In this document: in pieces, positions 44,437 through 53,219 of the stretch
How positions within the stretch are numbered: the first letter of the stretch is position 1
Layout: each line of letters begins with the position of its first letter
From: Elusimicrobiota bacterium
GTDB lineage: Bacteria; Elusimicrobiota; Elusimicrobia; UBA1565; UBA9628
Direction of reading: 5' to 3'
Length of the DNA: 55,033 nucleotides
Assembly: GCA_016218545.1 (NCBI GenBank)
Contig: JACRDQ010000028.1
Span: 1-55,033 of the forward strand
Position numbers and translations under genes: made by a program
Notes under the pieces: model-generated
The model's database searches: none
What the model saw: the letters and a program-made list of their open reading frames with translations, nothing else
Told to the model about the DNA's origin: nothing

Positions 44437-45418
44437 GAGGGACCTCCTTGCCCCAGAGCCAGCCGAGCGGCCCGGGGTCGCTTGCGAAGTGCGGCGCGGA
44501 GGTCCCCGCCTCGAAGGCCGCGCGCAGCCCCGGGTGGCGCGAGAAGCTCCAATCGCACTCCTTGTCCACGTCGAACCAGACGAACGCCTTGACCGCCGGG
44601 AAGCGGCCCGGGAGCTCGGCGAAGAGCTCGCGCATCCAGCGGGCCTTGTCTCCCCCGGAGGGGCACGAGCCCACCTCGCTCAAGAGGATGGGCTTGTCGG
44701 GGAACGCCGCCACCGCCCGCTCGTAGGCGGGCTCCATGAGCCGCCTCGGACCGCGCCAGCGGCTCCACGGCTTGAAGTCGCCCCAATTGTAGACGTCGAT
44801 CCCCACCATGTCGACGAAGGCGGGCCCTGGATCGTACGCCTCGAAACGGTTATGGCGTCCGGCCGGCACGTCCTCGGCGTTGATGCCGAACACGAACCGG
44901 ACATTGGGGGCACCGGCCGCGGCGAAAGCCTCATGCACCCGGCGGTAGGCCTCGACGAAGAGCTTCGGATGGCCGGACCATGGGTACCAATCGCCGTTCA
45001 TCTCGTGGGCGAAGCGCAGCAGCACGGGGCCGCGGTAGGCTGCGGCCGCCGCGGCGAAGCGCCTGAGGCGCTCGTCCTCCCGGCCCGCGGCGATGTCGGG
45101 CAGCAGGTCCCTGCGGGGGCTCCGCGCGAGATACGGCTCCCAGGTGACCAGCGGCAGGGAGTCCGCGTCGCGGATGCGCGCCAGGGCGGCGGCCGGGAAG
45201 GGCTCCTCCCACGCGCAGAAGACGCCGCGGATGGCGAAGCGGCCCTCGAGAAGCCGGTCGCCTTGCCGGAAGACCCCGGTCAGGCAGGAGAGGTGCGTGG
45301 TCTCCGAGACCGTCCTGCGGCGCGGCCAAGGAAGCTCCCGCTGGCACACGACGGCGCACCCCGCCATGGCGGCCAGAGAGACCGCCGCGACGGCCCTAAG
45401 TCCCCAGAGTCGGCTCAT
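44429..45418 (-). CDS. GH26-like glycoside hydrolase lipoprotein
   Basis: 329 residues from the ATG at 45418. The lipobox AAMAG-Cys21 predicts a lipoprotein. The clan A fold is shown by the acid/base Glu139 in RFAHEMNGDWYPW and the nucleophile Glu248 in ILLSEVGS, both typical for GH26 (mannanases and related endoglycosidases). It overlaps the GT2 gene by 23 bases. In synthase-dependent exopolysaccharide operons such a hydrolase trims the polymer during export, as BcsZ does for cellulose; a mannose-containing polymer is an inference from the family. Confidence 0.87.
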   Translation of the reverse strand: MSRLWGLRAVAAVSLAAMAGCAVVCQRELPWPRRRTVSETTHLSCLTGVFRQGDRLLEGRFAIRGVFCAWEEPFPAAALARIRDADSLPLVTWEPYLARSPRRDLLPDIAAGREDERLRRFAAAAAAYRGPVLLRFAHEMNGDWYPWSGHPKLFVEAYRRVHEAFAAAGAPNVRFVFGINAEDVPAGRHNRFEAYDPGPAFVDMVGIDVYNWGDFKPWSRWRGPRRLMEPAYERAVAAFPDKPILLSEVGSCPSGGDKARWMRELFAELPGRFPAVKAFVWFDVDKECDWSFSRHPGLRAAFEAGTSAPHFASDPGPLGWLWGKEVPHG

Positions 45419-46913
45419 GGTTGAACCTGAAGGCCTGCGCGAGGATGGCGCAATGGTAGAGGGCCCAGAAGACGTTGACGCATTTCGCATAGGGGTGGCT
45501 CTCGATGGCGGCGAGGCCCGCCGCGACGGCGGCGGCGTTGACGCCCAGGAGCGTCCAATAGGGCCACAAGCCCAGGAACGGGAATCGCTCGGCCTTGCCC
45601 TTGGTCGTGACCACGAACGGCATGCGGCGGTTCAAGACGAGCCCGAAGACCGCCGCCTTCATGAGGACGGGGAAGCACAGGTAGCCCAGCGTGACGCCTT
45701 CGACGACCTGCCGCAAGGTGTAGTGGCGGCTCCTCATGGTGGAGTAGAAGACGAGCCAGGAGAGCGTGAAGTAGGGGACGTAGGCCGTGAGGTAGACCCC
45801 GGCCTGCATGAACGCCGTCGGGACCCCCCACAACAGGTAGACCACCGGACAGAGCATGAGGAAGAAGTTCGCCCATCCGGTGAGGTAGAAGCTCGAGGCG
45901 AGGAAGTACTCCCACCACTGCCCGGGGGAGAGGCTGCGCCAGTTCGTGAGCGCGTACCAGAGCACCTTGCGCAGCATGCTCAGCGTCCCGACCGCCCAGC
46001 GGGACTGCTGCTTGAGATAGGCCGGAAAGCTCTCCGGCGCCATGCCGAAGGCGCAGGCATGGTTGTGGTAGACCGAACGGTGGCCCAGCATGTGCAGCTT
46101 GATGGAGGTGGCGAAGTCCTCGGTGATGGAGCTCTCGTCGAACCCCCCGGCTTGCCTGAGGGCCGAGACGCGGAAGACCACGTTCGTCCCGCAGCAGAAG
46201 ATGGCCTGGTTCGAGGTCTTGCCCTCGCAGATGCTCTCGTAAAAGATGGCCTGCTGCATGGCGGAGCCGTAAGCCACCGGCCCCGCCCCGAGGTTGGTGT
46301 ACACCTGCGGGGTCTGGACCCAGGCGACGCGCTCGTCGGCCTCCAGGACGGGGATGGTCCGGCTCAGGAAGTCCGGCATGGGATTCTGGTCCGCGTCGAA
46401 GAGGACGAGATGCTTGGCATGGATCACATCCCGGAGGGCGTCGTTGATGATCCCGGCCTTGGCGCCGTGCCGGACCTCCCTTCGGTAGACTTCGAATCCC
46501 ATCCGCTCGGCCAGGTCGTCGGCCTCGCGCTGGTACTGCTCGCCGCTCGAGTCGTCCAGGAGATAGATCCGCTTCTTCGGGTAGTCCAGGAGGCAGAGCG
46601 TGGTGAAGGTCTTCTCCAGGATGGCCAGGGGCTCATGCCGGGAGGCCACCGCGACCGCGACCTCCGGGGCGCTGTCGGTTCCGACGGGGGGCGGCTCGGG
46701 GGTCTCTCCCTCCCCCGAGGTCCGGTAGACGTTCATGGCGAAGCCGGTCGCGTGGGCGAGAAGGAACCCCTCCACCAGGAGCAGGACCCAGCCGAAGACC
46801 CGGTCCACGGTCCCGCAGTCGGCCGCCGCCACGTAGACCGTCCGCGCCAGGATGTAGATGGAGATGGCGAGCACGGCCATGGCCGCGAGCGTCTGGAGAC
46901 GACGCGGCGACAT
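45396..46913 (-). CDS. Cellulose-synthase-like processive glycosyltransferase (GT2)
   Basis: 505 residues from the ATG at 46913; a GTG at 46922 overlapping the exporter stop is an alternative. Two N-terminal membrane helices, a GT-A domain (about 85-330) with LLDDSS, the DxD motif FDADQNP, the TED triad in SSITEDFATS and QQSRWAVG, then four to five membrane helices. These D, D, D, QxxRW motifs mark a processive polymer synthase of the BcsA/PgaC type. No PilZ domain is present, so control by cyclic di-GMP would have to be indirect. It makes and passes the glycan across the inner membrane. Confidence 0.92.
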   Translation of the reverse strand: MSPRRLQTLAAMAVLAISIYILARTVYVAAADCGTVDRVFGWVLLLVEGFLLAHATGFAMNVYRTSGEGETPEPPPVGTDSAPEVAVAVASRHEPLAILEKTFTTLCLLDYPKKRIYLLDDSSGEQYQREADDLAERMGFEVYRREVRHGAKAGIINDALRDVIHAKHLVLFDADQNPMPDFLSRTIPVLEADERVAWVQTPQVYTNLGAGPVAYGSAMQQAIFYESICEGKTSNQAIFCCGTNVVFRVSALRQAGGFDESSITEDFATSIKLHMLGHRSVYHNHACAFGMAPESFPAYLKQQSRWAVGTLSMLRKVLWYALTNWRSLSPGQWWEYFLASSFYLTGWANFFLMLCPVVYLLWGVPTAFMQAGVYLTAYVPYFTLSWLVFYSTMRSRHYTLRQVVEGVTLGYLCFPVLMKAAVFGLVLNRRMPFVVTTKGKAERFPFLGLWPYWTLLGVNAAAVAAGLAAIESHPYAKCVNVFWALYHCAILAQAFRFNHEPTLGT

Positions 46914-46918
46914 GGCCG

Positions 46919-48553
46919 TCACCTGCCCAGGTGGGCGCCGAGCACGGCATAGACGGCCTTGTCCCTGTAGTACTTGGAGTCGTTCAAGGACAGCGAGGCC
47001 TCGGCGTAGAACCGGGGGCCGAGGTCCCCGTGCAGGACCAAGCTGGGGTTGAGCTCGGGATCGCGGTTGGAGTCCAGGACGAGGCGCAGCCGCAGGTCCG
47101 CGTAACGCTCCGGGGCGCCGTAGACCTGCCCCTCGGAGCCGAAGTCGTGACGATAGCCGATGAGGCCCGCGTAGGTCTGGTACGACCCGGGCGAATAGTA
47201 CCGGCTGGAGTCGTGCTCATAGCTCCAGGTCTCGAAGCGCGCCGCGGCGTAGAGCTTGCGCGGCCGCTCGAGGACCGTGACCTCAAGCTCCGCTCCCGCG
47301 ATGTGGAAGGGGTTCCCGTCCGAGACGCGCCCGTACTTGTAGTCCCCCGCGACCGTGAGGACGCGCCCCAGGGCGTAGGCCCCCCGGGACGCGAGCGCCC
47401 AGCGCGAGAGGCCGTCGACGACGTTGGCCCGGTTCGTGCCGAGGTTCTCCCGGGCGTAGGCGAGGCTCAGGTCCAGGCCCTCGACGGGCTTGACCCAGCC
47501 GCCCGCGCCGTAGGAGGCCCTGGCCTTGGAGGCTCCCTCGTAGGCGCTCCAGTCGAAGCGGGCGCTCGCCCCCCCCCGCATGCCGCGGACATAGGCCAGC
47601 CGGCCGCCGACGACGTTCTCCGCCACGTCGTCTTCGAGGTCGAAACGATAGACGCTCCTCTCCCCGGCGGCGGACAGGGTCCACTCCTCGGTCATGCCCC
47701 AGGCGGCCTCGAGGAACGTGCCGATCCTGTCGACCTCGATCTCCCGCTCCGAGCTGTCCGCGTTCCAATGGTCCATGCCCGCGGAGAGACGCAGGCCTCG
47801 GTCCCGGACCTCGTCCTTCTCCAGGGACCGGATGGCCGCGGTGTGGTAGGGGTTGACCGCGAGGAGGCGCTTGTAGGTCTCCTGGGCGAGGCGGTGCCGG
47901 CCCGAGAAGGAGTAGAGCTGGGCCAGGTCCATGAGCGATTCCTGGTTGTCGGGCTTGGCCTCCAGGGCCGCGAGGTCGAGCTCCTCCGCCGCGAAGACGC
48001 GCTGGCTCCAGAGAGCCTCCTTGGCCTGCATCTCGGGACGCAGCCAGTCCACCCCTCCCTGGTCCAAGGCGGCGCGGTAGGCGGCCAGCGCCGGGCCGAA
48101 GCGCTTCGCCCAGCCGAGCACGCGGGCCTTCTCGATCCAGCAGTCCAGCAGCCGGGGCTGGGCCGCGATGCAGGCGTCGTAGGCGCCGACCGACTCCGAG
48201 AACCGCCGGGTCCAGCTGTAGACCCGGGCCATGGTGAGCCTGAGCTTCACGTCCTGCGGAACGGCCGCCAGCCCCTCCTGGCAGGCCCTGATGGCGTCGT
48301 CCCACCGGTGCTCCGAGATCAGGATGTCCACGAGCAGCTCCCGGTTCTCCGGCTTGTCGGGCTCCCGGCGCACCAGGTCCTCGGCCTGCGCGCGGGCCTC
48401 CGAGAGCCTCCCTTCGCCGTAGAGTCTGCCGATCTCAGGCAGGCCGGCGCGGCAGGGGGACGCGGCCGACGCGGCCAGCAAAGCGAGGAGGACGATGAGA
48501 CGCGCGACGGGCAGGGCTGCGGCCTTCCCGGCTTCCCCGGTCTTCACGGCCAT
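46919..48553 (-). CDS. TPR plus outer-membrane beta-barrel protein (YaiO/PgaA-like exporter)
   Basis: 544 residues from the ATG at 48553 behind GGAGG. Signal peptide within 1-37. Five to six TPRs lie at about 38-260 (for example LLVDILISEHRWDDAIRACQ, LMDLAQLYSFSGRHRLAQ). From about 270 to the end alternating strands form a YaiO-family barrel (LRLSAGMDHWNADSS; LDLSLAYARENLG; LYAAARFETWSYEHDSS). Such TPR-barrel proteins export synthase-made exopolysaccharides. It starts the operon with the GT2, the GH26 and the two small helical proteins. Confidence 0.85.
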   Translation of the reverse strand: MAVKTGEAGKAAALPVARLIVLLALLAASAASPCRAGLPEIGRLYGEGRLSEARAQAEDLVRREPDKPENRELLVDILISEHRWDDAIRACQEGLAAVPQDVKLRLTMARVYSWTRRFSESVGAYDACIAAQPRLLDCWIEKARVLGWAKRFGPALAAYRAALDQGGVDWLRPEMQAKEALWSQRVFAAEELDLAALEAKPDNQESLMDLAQLYSFSGRHRLAQETYKRLLAVNPYHTAAIRSLEKDEVRDRGLRLSAGMDHWNADSSEREIEVDRIGTFLEAAWGMTEEWTLSAAGERSVYRFDLEDDVAENVVGGRLAYVRGMRGGASARFDWSAYEGASKARASYGAGGWVKPVEGLDLSLAYARENLGTNRANVVDGLSRWALASRGAYALGRVLTVAGDYKYGRVSDGNPFHIAGAELEVTVLERPRKLYAAARFETWSYEHDSSRYYSPGSYQTYAGLIGYRHDFGSEGQVYGAPERYADLRLRLVLDSNRDPELNPSLVLHGDLGPRFYAEASLSLNDSKYYRDKAVYAVLGAHLGR

Positions 48554-48915
48554 GACGGACACCTCCAGGCGCTATCGGTCGGCCGACATGGTAGACGAGG
48601 AAGGTCAAACCAGGGTCAAGCTCCCGCCCAAGGGTCAGCCGCCCGGCTCTCCGGGGCTTCTCCTCGGGGACGAACCTCCGCCGTAGCGCATCGAGCGGCG
48701 CGGATCCCGGCGTGGAACGGCCCCGTGTCCTGATGGGTGTAGGGCGACATGGCGCTCGACTCTCCCGGCCTGCGAGGCGCGCGCAACCGCATGGGCCCAA
48801 GAGGCTGGACCCAGAGATCGTGGGTCCATTGACAGCTCCCGCGTTCCCCAAGGCCTCAGGCGGAACGCGAGGCGGCCGGGTAAACTATATGAATGCCCCA
48901 TCCTGGAGGCTTCCG
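48554..48915. other. Divergent intergenic region
   Basis: Separates the exopolysaccharide operon from the plus-strand secreted-protein operon. A hairpin TGGACCCA-GAGATCG-TGGGTCCA lies at 48806-48828, immediately followed by TTGACA; no matching -10 follows at 16-18 bases. A TAAACT/TATATG stretch at about 48883-48892 could be the -10 for the gene at 48916. A 32-codon frame at 48591-48686 shows no ribosome site. Confidence 0.4.
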
Positions 48916-49491
48916 ATGAAGATGACGTTCATGCCGCTGATGCTCGGATTGGCCCTATGCGCATCCGCTGTCCCGTCAGCTCAAGCCCAGGAGTTCAAAA
49001 TGGACGAGGCCAGGACTCTGCTCGAGAGCATGCGCAAGTTCGGCTCGCGCATCAATGGGGACCAAGGGTCCGCTCTGAAAACCGTCATGAGCGACGACAG
49101 AACGCTCTACAAGCGCGTGTGCCGCGAGAGGGCGGCCGCCGAACTCCAAGAAGGCCTCACCGGGAAACCCCGGTGCGTGTTCATCGAGCGGAACCTTCTG
49201 GCTGAGCTCGTGAGAAGCGATTTGCCTTGCGCCCAGTCGGCCAAGGGTCAATTCCTCGAAGGTCTGTTCGGACGCGACTGCGAGGAGTGGACGCACCGGC
49301 AAATCAGCGAAACCTCCTTCGTGTACGTTCAAACCTGCGACGGATCGGCCTGGGCGCGGTTCCAAGAGGGTCTGACCGGAAAGCCGGCGTGCACAGGGAG
49401 TTATGCGCCCGCATCCGACGGCGCCGGCAAGGGCGCGGCGCCGCAGTCCCCGAGTCCGGCGGATCAGCAGCAGGGGCGGTCCGCGCGGTAG
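48916..49491 (+). CDS. Secreted protein with a repeated EGLTGKPxC motif
   Basis: 191 residues. ATG at 48916 follows GGAGG. Signal peptide MKMTFMPLMLGLALCASAV to about SAQAQ. The body holds three copies of a motif: AELQEGLTGKPRC, GQFLEGLFGRDC and ARFQEGLTGKPAC, with three further cysteines, so disulphide-linked short modules are likely. The last 30 residues are low-complexity Gln/Ser/Pro. No family recognised. It is the first gene of an operon with two more exported proteins, the next starting 23 bases on. Confidence 0.75.
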   Translation: MKMTFMPLMLGLALCASAVPSAQAQEFKMDEARTLLESMRKFGSRINGDQGSALKTVMSDDRTLYKRVCRERAAAELQEGLTGKPRCVFIERNLLAELVRSDLPCAQSAKGQFLEGLFGRDCEEWTHRQISETSFVYVQTCDGSAWARFQEGLTGKPACTGSYAPASDGAGKGAAPQSPSPADQQQGRSAR

Positions 49492-49514
49492 CCGGTCTTG
49501 GCCCAGGAGCCGGG

Positions 49515-50327
49515 ATGAGCGGGCAGGCAGCGCGAACAGCCGTTGCGGCTTTCCTCTTGTCGGCGTTCCTGCCGGGCTCGGCCCGCGGGGGTTCGACGGC
49601 GTTCGAGGCCGAGATGTCGGCGGCCATCAGCGATTTCAGCGGCCGGGCGTCCGCCTTCGCCCGAACCGCGCGCCGCGCCGCGGTCCCCGCGGCCGAAATC
49701 CCGCCCGCGCCGGCTTCGGCCGTCGTCGAGGTCGCGGACCCGTGGACCGACGCCAACCGCCGGCTCTACTACGGTTGGACCGGGAAGCCCTCGACCGGAA
49801 GCAGGATATTGAACGGGTTGATCCTGGAGAACCCGCTTGTGCCGGCGCCGCTCCTCGCACCTTTGCTGGACCGCTTTCCCGAAGCCCAAGCCCGGGAGAT
49901 CGCCGGGCGCTGCAAGGAACGGTGGGCCTCTTGGTGGGACCGGATCGGCTGCGTCTCGACGGAGGTGCACGCGGCGCTCAAGGGAAAGCGCTACCGGTTG
50001 CCGGCCACGCCGTGCAAGACGCACGCGCTCGCCTTCAACGAGGCCTTCGCCGCCCTGGGTCTCGGTTCGGCCCGATCGATGTCCATCGACGGCAGCGGCG
50101 CGGGGCCCAAGGACCTGCACGTCGTGAACGCGGCGCTCGTGCAGGACGACGCCGGCCGCGTCTTCACCTACGTCATCGACTCGGGCTGGTTCCCCGGAAA
50201 GCTCTTCCCGATGAACGACCTGGCGATTCGCCTCCACGACCGCGACCGCGACGACAGGACGGACTTCCAGGGATTGCCCGAGATCAGAGAGCACCCGGCC
50301 ACGGCGTACCTGCCCTCCGACAGATGA
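49515..50327 (+). CDS. Secreted protein, candidate papain/transglutaminase-fold enzyme
   Basis: 270 residues. Signal peptide MSGQAARTAVAAFLLSAFL up to about ARGG. The C-terminal half shows PCKTHALAFNEAFAALGL (Cys167), DLHVVNAALVQD (His202) and FTYVIDSGWFPG (Asp222): a Cys at a helix start followed by His and Asp on strands, the order of transglutaminase-like and NlpC-like cysteine enzymes. This is inference from motifs alone. Its stop overlaps the next gene (ATGA). A substrate might be a protein cross-link or peptide bond at the cell surface. Confidence 0.7.
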   Translation: MSGQAARTAVAAFLLSAFLPGSARGGSTAFEAEMSAAISDFSGRASAFARTARRAAVPAAEIPPAPASAVVEVADPWTDANRRLYYGWTGKPSTGSRILNGLILENPLVPAPLLAPLLDRFPEAQAREIAGRCKERWASWWDRIGCVSTEVHAALKGKRYRLPATPCKTHALAFNEAFAALGLGSARSMSIDGSGAGPKDLHVVNAALVQDDAGRVFTYVIDSGWFPGKLFPMNDLAIRLHDRDRDDRTDFQGLPEIREHPATAYLPSDR

Positions 50328-52306
50328 GAGCGCCGACTCTATCATCCATGCGGTCCTTCATGCCGCGGGTCCTGGCGATCTCCTTGCTTTGGACGGGAAC
50401 GTTTTCCGCGACGCCCGCTCTATGCCAGACGATCGGCCTGCCGGCGGCCTCGTCGACCGCCAGCCCCTTTCCGCCGGTCTCGAAGTCCCTGGGCGCGATG
50501 CTCCAGGGAGCGCTCAAGGCCGACAGCCCAGGCGCCGAGTTCCTCCGCGGCAGCCTCCAGCCGTCCCTTGCGGCCATCGCGCGGCTCGACCTGCGCCGCG
50601 ATTGGGACAGCCGGGCGCTCGGCTCCCTGGCGCGTCACCTCCCGCCCGACTTCCCGTCCCGACTGGAGATGCTGGTCCGGTCGCCGCGATACGACCTGAC
50701 CGAGGCAGGGATTGTCGCGACAGAATTGGCGCAGGCTCACGAGAAAGGGCTGGCGGAAGCCGAATCGTTCGTGCTTTTTCGGGCCGGGGAGGTCCTGGAC
50801 CTCGCGGCGAGAGGAAAGCTCGGGGCCGCGGAGTTGCGCAAGGAGTCAGCGCTGCTGGAGGCTTTCGATCTCTACGGCCCGGAGGTCGAGCTCATCACGG
50901 CGGGCGTCCGGCGCGCGGCGAAGTCCGCGCGCGCAGACGAGTTGATCGAATCGTCCCGGCGCATCGCGCAGGAGCTTCTGGGGCCGGGGAGCGCCGGCTC
51001 CCTCCCCGACGGAGGCGGCAAAGCCGACAGCCGGGTCCTCAAAGGCCCAAGAGGCTTCGCCCTTCGGCCGGCCCGCGAGGCTCAATGGGCGCGTCTGGAG
51101 GCGTGCCTGGATGAGCGCGAGGATTTCTCGAAGTGGGACATCAGCAAGGTCCTGGAGCATGGAGAGCGCCTGCGCCGGGCCGCGGAGGAGGCGACGGCCG
51201 CTATCCGCACCCGCGCCCAAGCGGAGAGCTATCTCGACATTCTCACGTCCGCGTTCCGCCGCTTCGGACCGGACATCGGCGACCATTTCCGGAACTTGGA
51301 CCTTGCCCGCCCCCTCGCCCGGCTCCGGGCGGAGCTTTCGGCCGGGGAGATCCGTGCGCTCCTGCGAAAGATATCCGAGGTCAGCCCGGGCCGCGCGTGG
51401 CAGGACCAGACCCCCGCCCTTAAAATCGCGCTCGTCCCCTCGGAGGCGCTGCGCTACATCAGGGACTTGCCGGACGACAGGCTCATCGGATTCGTCCGGG
51501 ATTGGGAGGCAAGCCGCAATCTGGCCTCCGCGTTCCTGTCGCTGCCGGAGCGGACGAAGGCGCGGGGACGGGAACGGGTGCGGGCCATGCTCACGCGCGT
51601 CGACTCGGAGGCGGCGCAGGACAAGGAGTTGCCCAAGCTCATCGCCCGGGGGCCATTGGTCAAGAAGAGAAACCTGGAGTTGGTGTACGCGCTTCTGACC
51701 CTGGAGAGCCTTCGCGGCGCGACCGAGGCGCTCCCCGGGCGGACCGACGAAGCGGCGGTCGCGTCGCGGCTGAACGCGTATTTCCGCCGAAACTTCCCCG
51801 ATCCGGGCACGGGCAGGGGCGGCTACGACGCCGGGGTCATCTTCGCCGTCGCGCGGGCCATCCAGCGCGACCTGCGCGACTTCCTCGATGAGGAGAGTTA
51901 TGTCGTCCTCTTCGGAAGCTTCCCCAATGGGAAGGCCAGCCTGAGCCGGTCCGACGTTGACGTCCGGTTGAGCGGCAAGATGACCGATTTCTACGCCCGC
52001 ATCTTTGGCTACGGCGCGTCCGGCTCCCTCATGGGGTACTGGGTGCGGCCCTTCCCTCCCGAATATCGGCCTGACTCTCCGCATGTCAGGTTCCAGCAAG
52101 CCCTCAAGCGGGCGGAGGACGCCGTGGCCGCGGCGCTCGGCCGCGAGAAGTTCGACCCCTCCGAGCTGCTTTCCATCGTCAACCCAAGCCCTTATGCCGC
52201 CACTATCAGTCCGATCATGGTCAAGATCACGCGTGACCGGCTGTTCCTTCAAGTCCACGACAGCTTCGGAGTCGGGGTTGTCCGCGAGATAGAGATCACG
52301 CCTTGA
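50324..52306 (+). CDS. Exported protein with a polymerase-beta-type nucleotidyltransferase motif
   Basis: 660 residues if the overlapping ATG at 50324 is used, 652 from the ATG at 50348; both give a signal peptide with core VLAISLLWTGTFSATPALC. A long helical N-terminal region (50-500) is unassigned. Near the C-terminus stands YVVLFGSFPNGKASLSRSDV: Gly531-Ser532, then Asp544 and Asp546 eleven residues on, which fits the hG[GS]-x9-13-Dh[DE]h signature of nucleotidyltransferases (MNT/KNT/CCA group). A third acidic ligand is not located. Nucleotidyltransferases are cytoplasmic, so an exported one is odd; it might modify surface glycans or act in target cells. Alternatively the motif is a relic of a fold with another role. 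Confidence 0.7.
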   Translation: MRAPTLSSMRSFMPRVLAISLLWTGTFSATPALCQTIGLPAASSTASPFPPVSKSLGAMLQGALKADSPGAEFLRGSLQPSLAAIARLDLRRDWDSRALGSLARHLPPDFPSRLEMLVRSPRYDLTEAGIVATELAQAHEKGLAEAESFVLFRAGEVLDLAARGKLGAAELRKESALLEAFDLYGPEVELITAGVRRAAKSARADELIESSRRIAQELLGPGSAGSLPDGGGKADSRVLKGPRGFALRPAREAQWARLEACLDEREDFSKWDISKVLEHGERLRRAAEEATAAIRTRAQAESYLDILTSAFRRFGPDIGDHFRNLDLARPLARLRAELSAGEIRALLRKISEVSPGRAWQDQTPALKIALVPSEALRYIRDLPDDRLIGFVRDWEASRNLASAFLSLPERTKARGRERVRAMLTRVDSEAAQDKELPKLIARGPLVKKRNLELVYALLTLESLRGATEALPGRTDEAAVASRLNAYFRRNFPDPGTGRGGYDAGVIFAVARAIQRDLRDFLDEESYVVLFGSFPNGKASLSRSDVDVRLSGKMTDFYARIFGYGASGSLMGYWVRPFPPEYRPDSPHVRFQQALKRAEDAVAAALGREKFDPSELLSIVNPSPYAATISPIMVKITRDRLFLQVHDSFGVGVVREIEITP

Positions 52307-52424
52307 TCAGGTTGATGCCGCTTTGGGCGCGCGGGAAAATCGCCGGCTGGAACCAGGGCGCCTACAAGGCGGACGGGGTCCTGATAGAGCTCCGCCAGCG
52401 GCCGGGCTAGGCCTTTCCTACGAG

Positions 52425-53105
52425 TCAGGGGTTGGGCAGAATGTCGCCGAGCAAGACGGCTTTGCCGTGTGCGAGCCTGACATGGATATCCCACCCACCA
52501 GACACTTTCCGGAGGGCGATGTCCTCCACGTCGCGCAACCCGATGTCATAGAAAGCCACGTCCCGGCCCAACAGACGCTTGTCGCCAGGCCGGCCCTTGT
52601 AGATCCAGAGCTCCCTGTTGTGGGTCAGGGCGACGAGAACCTGGTCGGTCGCGAGGATCTTCCTCGTGTTGAACCCGAGCTGGATCCAGTCGGAGGCGGC
52701 GGGATAGCGGATGAAAATGCGGCCTGAATTCACGGGGTCTGAGGCTTGAAGAGCGATCAGCGAGCCCTTATAAGCAACGATGGAGACAATGCCGTAACCA
52801 TGCGTCACGCGGCTGGCCAGACCTGTAGCCAGGTCTTGTTCGAAAATGTCGTGGTCCCGGAGGAAGTAGCGCATGCCGCCGATTCGCACGGCCGTCTGGT
52901 CGGCCGACTCCGCCTCCGCGGCCTCGGTTCGGCGCGCCAAGGCGGTCCGCCCGAATTCTTTCGCCTGGCGGATGACGGCCGAGGCCCGCGCCGCCTCCTC
53001 GGCGAGATCGGGAGCCGGCGCGTCCGCGCAGAAAGCCTCCAGACCCGGCGCCAGGCACAGGCCTGCGCAAAGGATGAACAACGCGGACGGTTTTGCTGAA
53101 ATCAT
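52425..53105 (-). CDS. Secreted protein, beta-propeller-like, unknown
   Basis: 226 residues from the ATG at 53105, preceded by GAGGAGG. Signal peptide MISAKPSALFILCAGLCLAP to about FCA. A helical segment (30-65) leads into repeated short strands with aromatic and DxxxG turns (GMRYFLRDHDIFEQDLATG; GRIFIRYPAASDWIQLG; RELWIYKGRPGDKRLLG), suggesting a partial beta-propeller. No catalytic motif. It is alone on its strand, facing the NTase-like gene, with about 120 bases of spacer that contain a 31-codon plus-strand frame (52315-52410) of doubtful meaning. Confidence 0.7.
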   Translation of the reverse strand: MISAKPSALFILCAGLCLAPGLEAFCADAPAPDLAEEAARASAVIRQAKEFGRTALARRTEAAEAESADQTAVRIGGMRYFLRDHDIFEQDLATGLASRVTHGYGIVSIVAYKGSLIALQASDPVNSGRIFIRYPAASDWIQLGFNTRKILATDQVLVALTHNRELWIYKGRPGDKRLLGRDVAFYDIGLRDVEDIALRKVSGGWDIHVRLAHGKAVLLGDILPNP

Positions 53106-53219
53106 GCGTCTCGCCTCCTCAGCGCGCGATCTTCGTATTGCGACGGAGTATTGTAGCGCGACGGCCGTCAAGGCGACATGGGCCCAAAGGGCCGCCCCAC
53201 GGCCGGCAGAAGGCCCAGG

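Noticed and set aside
48591..48686. 32-codon proline-rich frame in the divergent region
   Set aside because: No ribosome site and low-complexity composition.
49403..50323. Upstream extension of the nucleotidyltransferase-like gene
   Set aside because: Overlaps the Cys-His-Asp gene in another frame; the signal peptide begins only after 50324.
52315..52410. 31-codon frame (MPLWARGKIAGWNQGAY...) after the nucleotidyltransferase-like gene
   Set aside because: Too short and without a ribosome site to call as a gene; could be a remnant.
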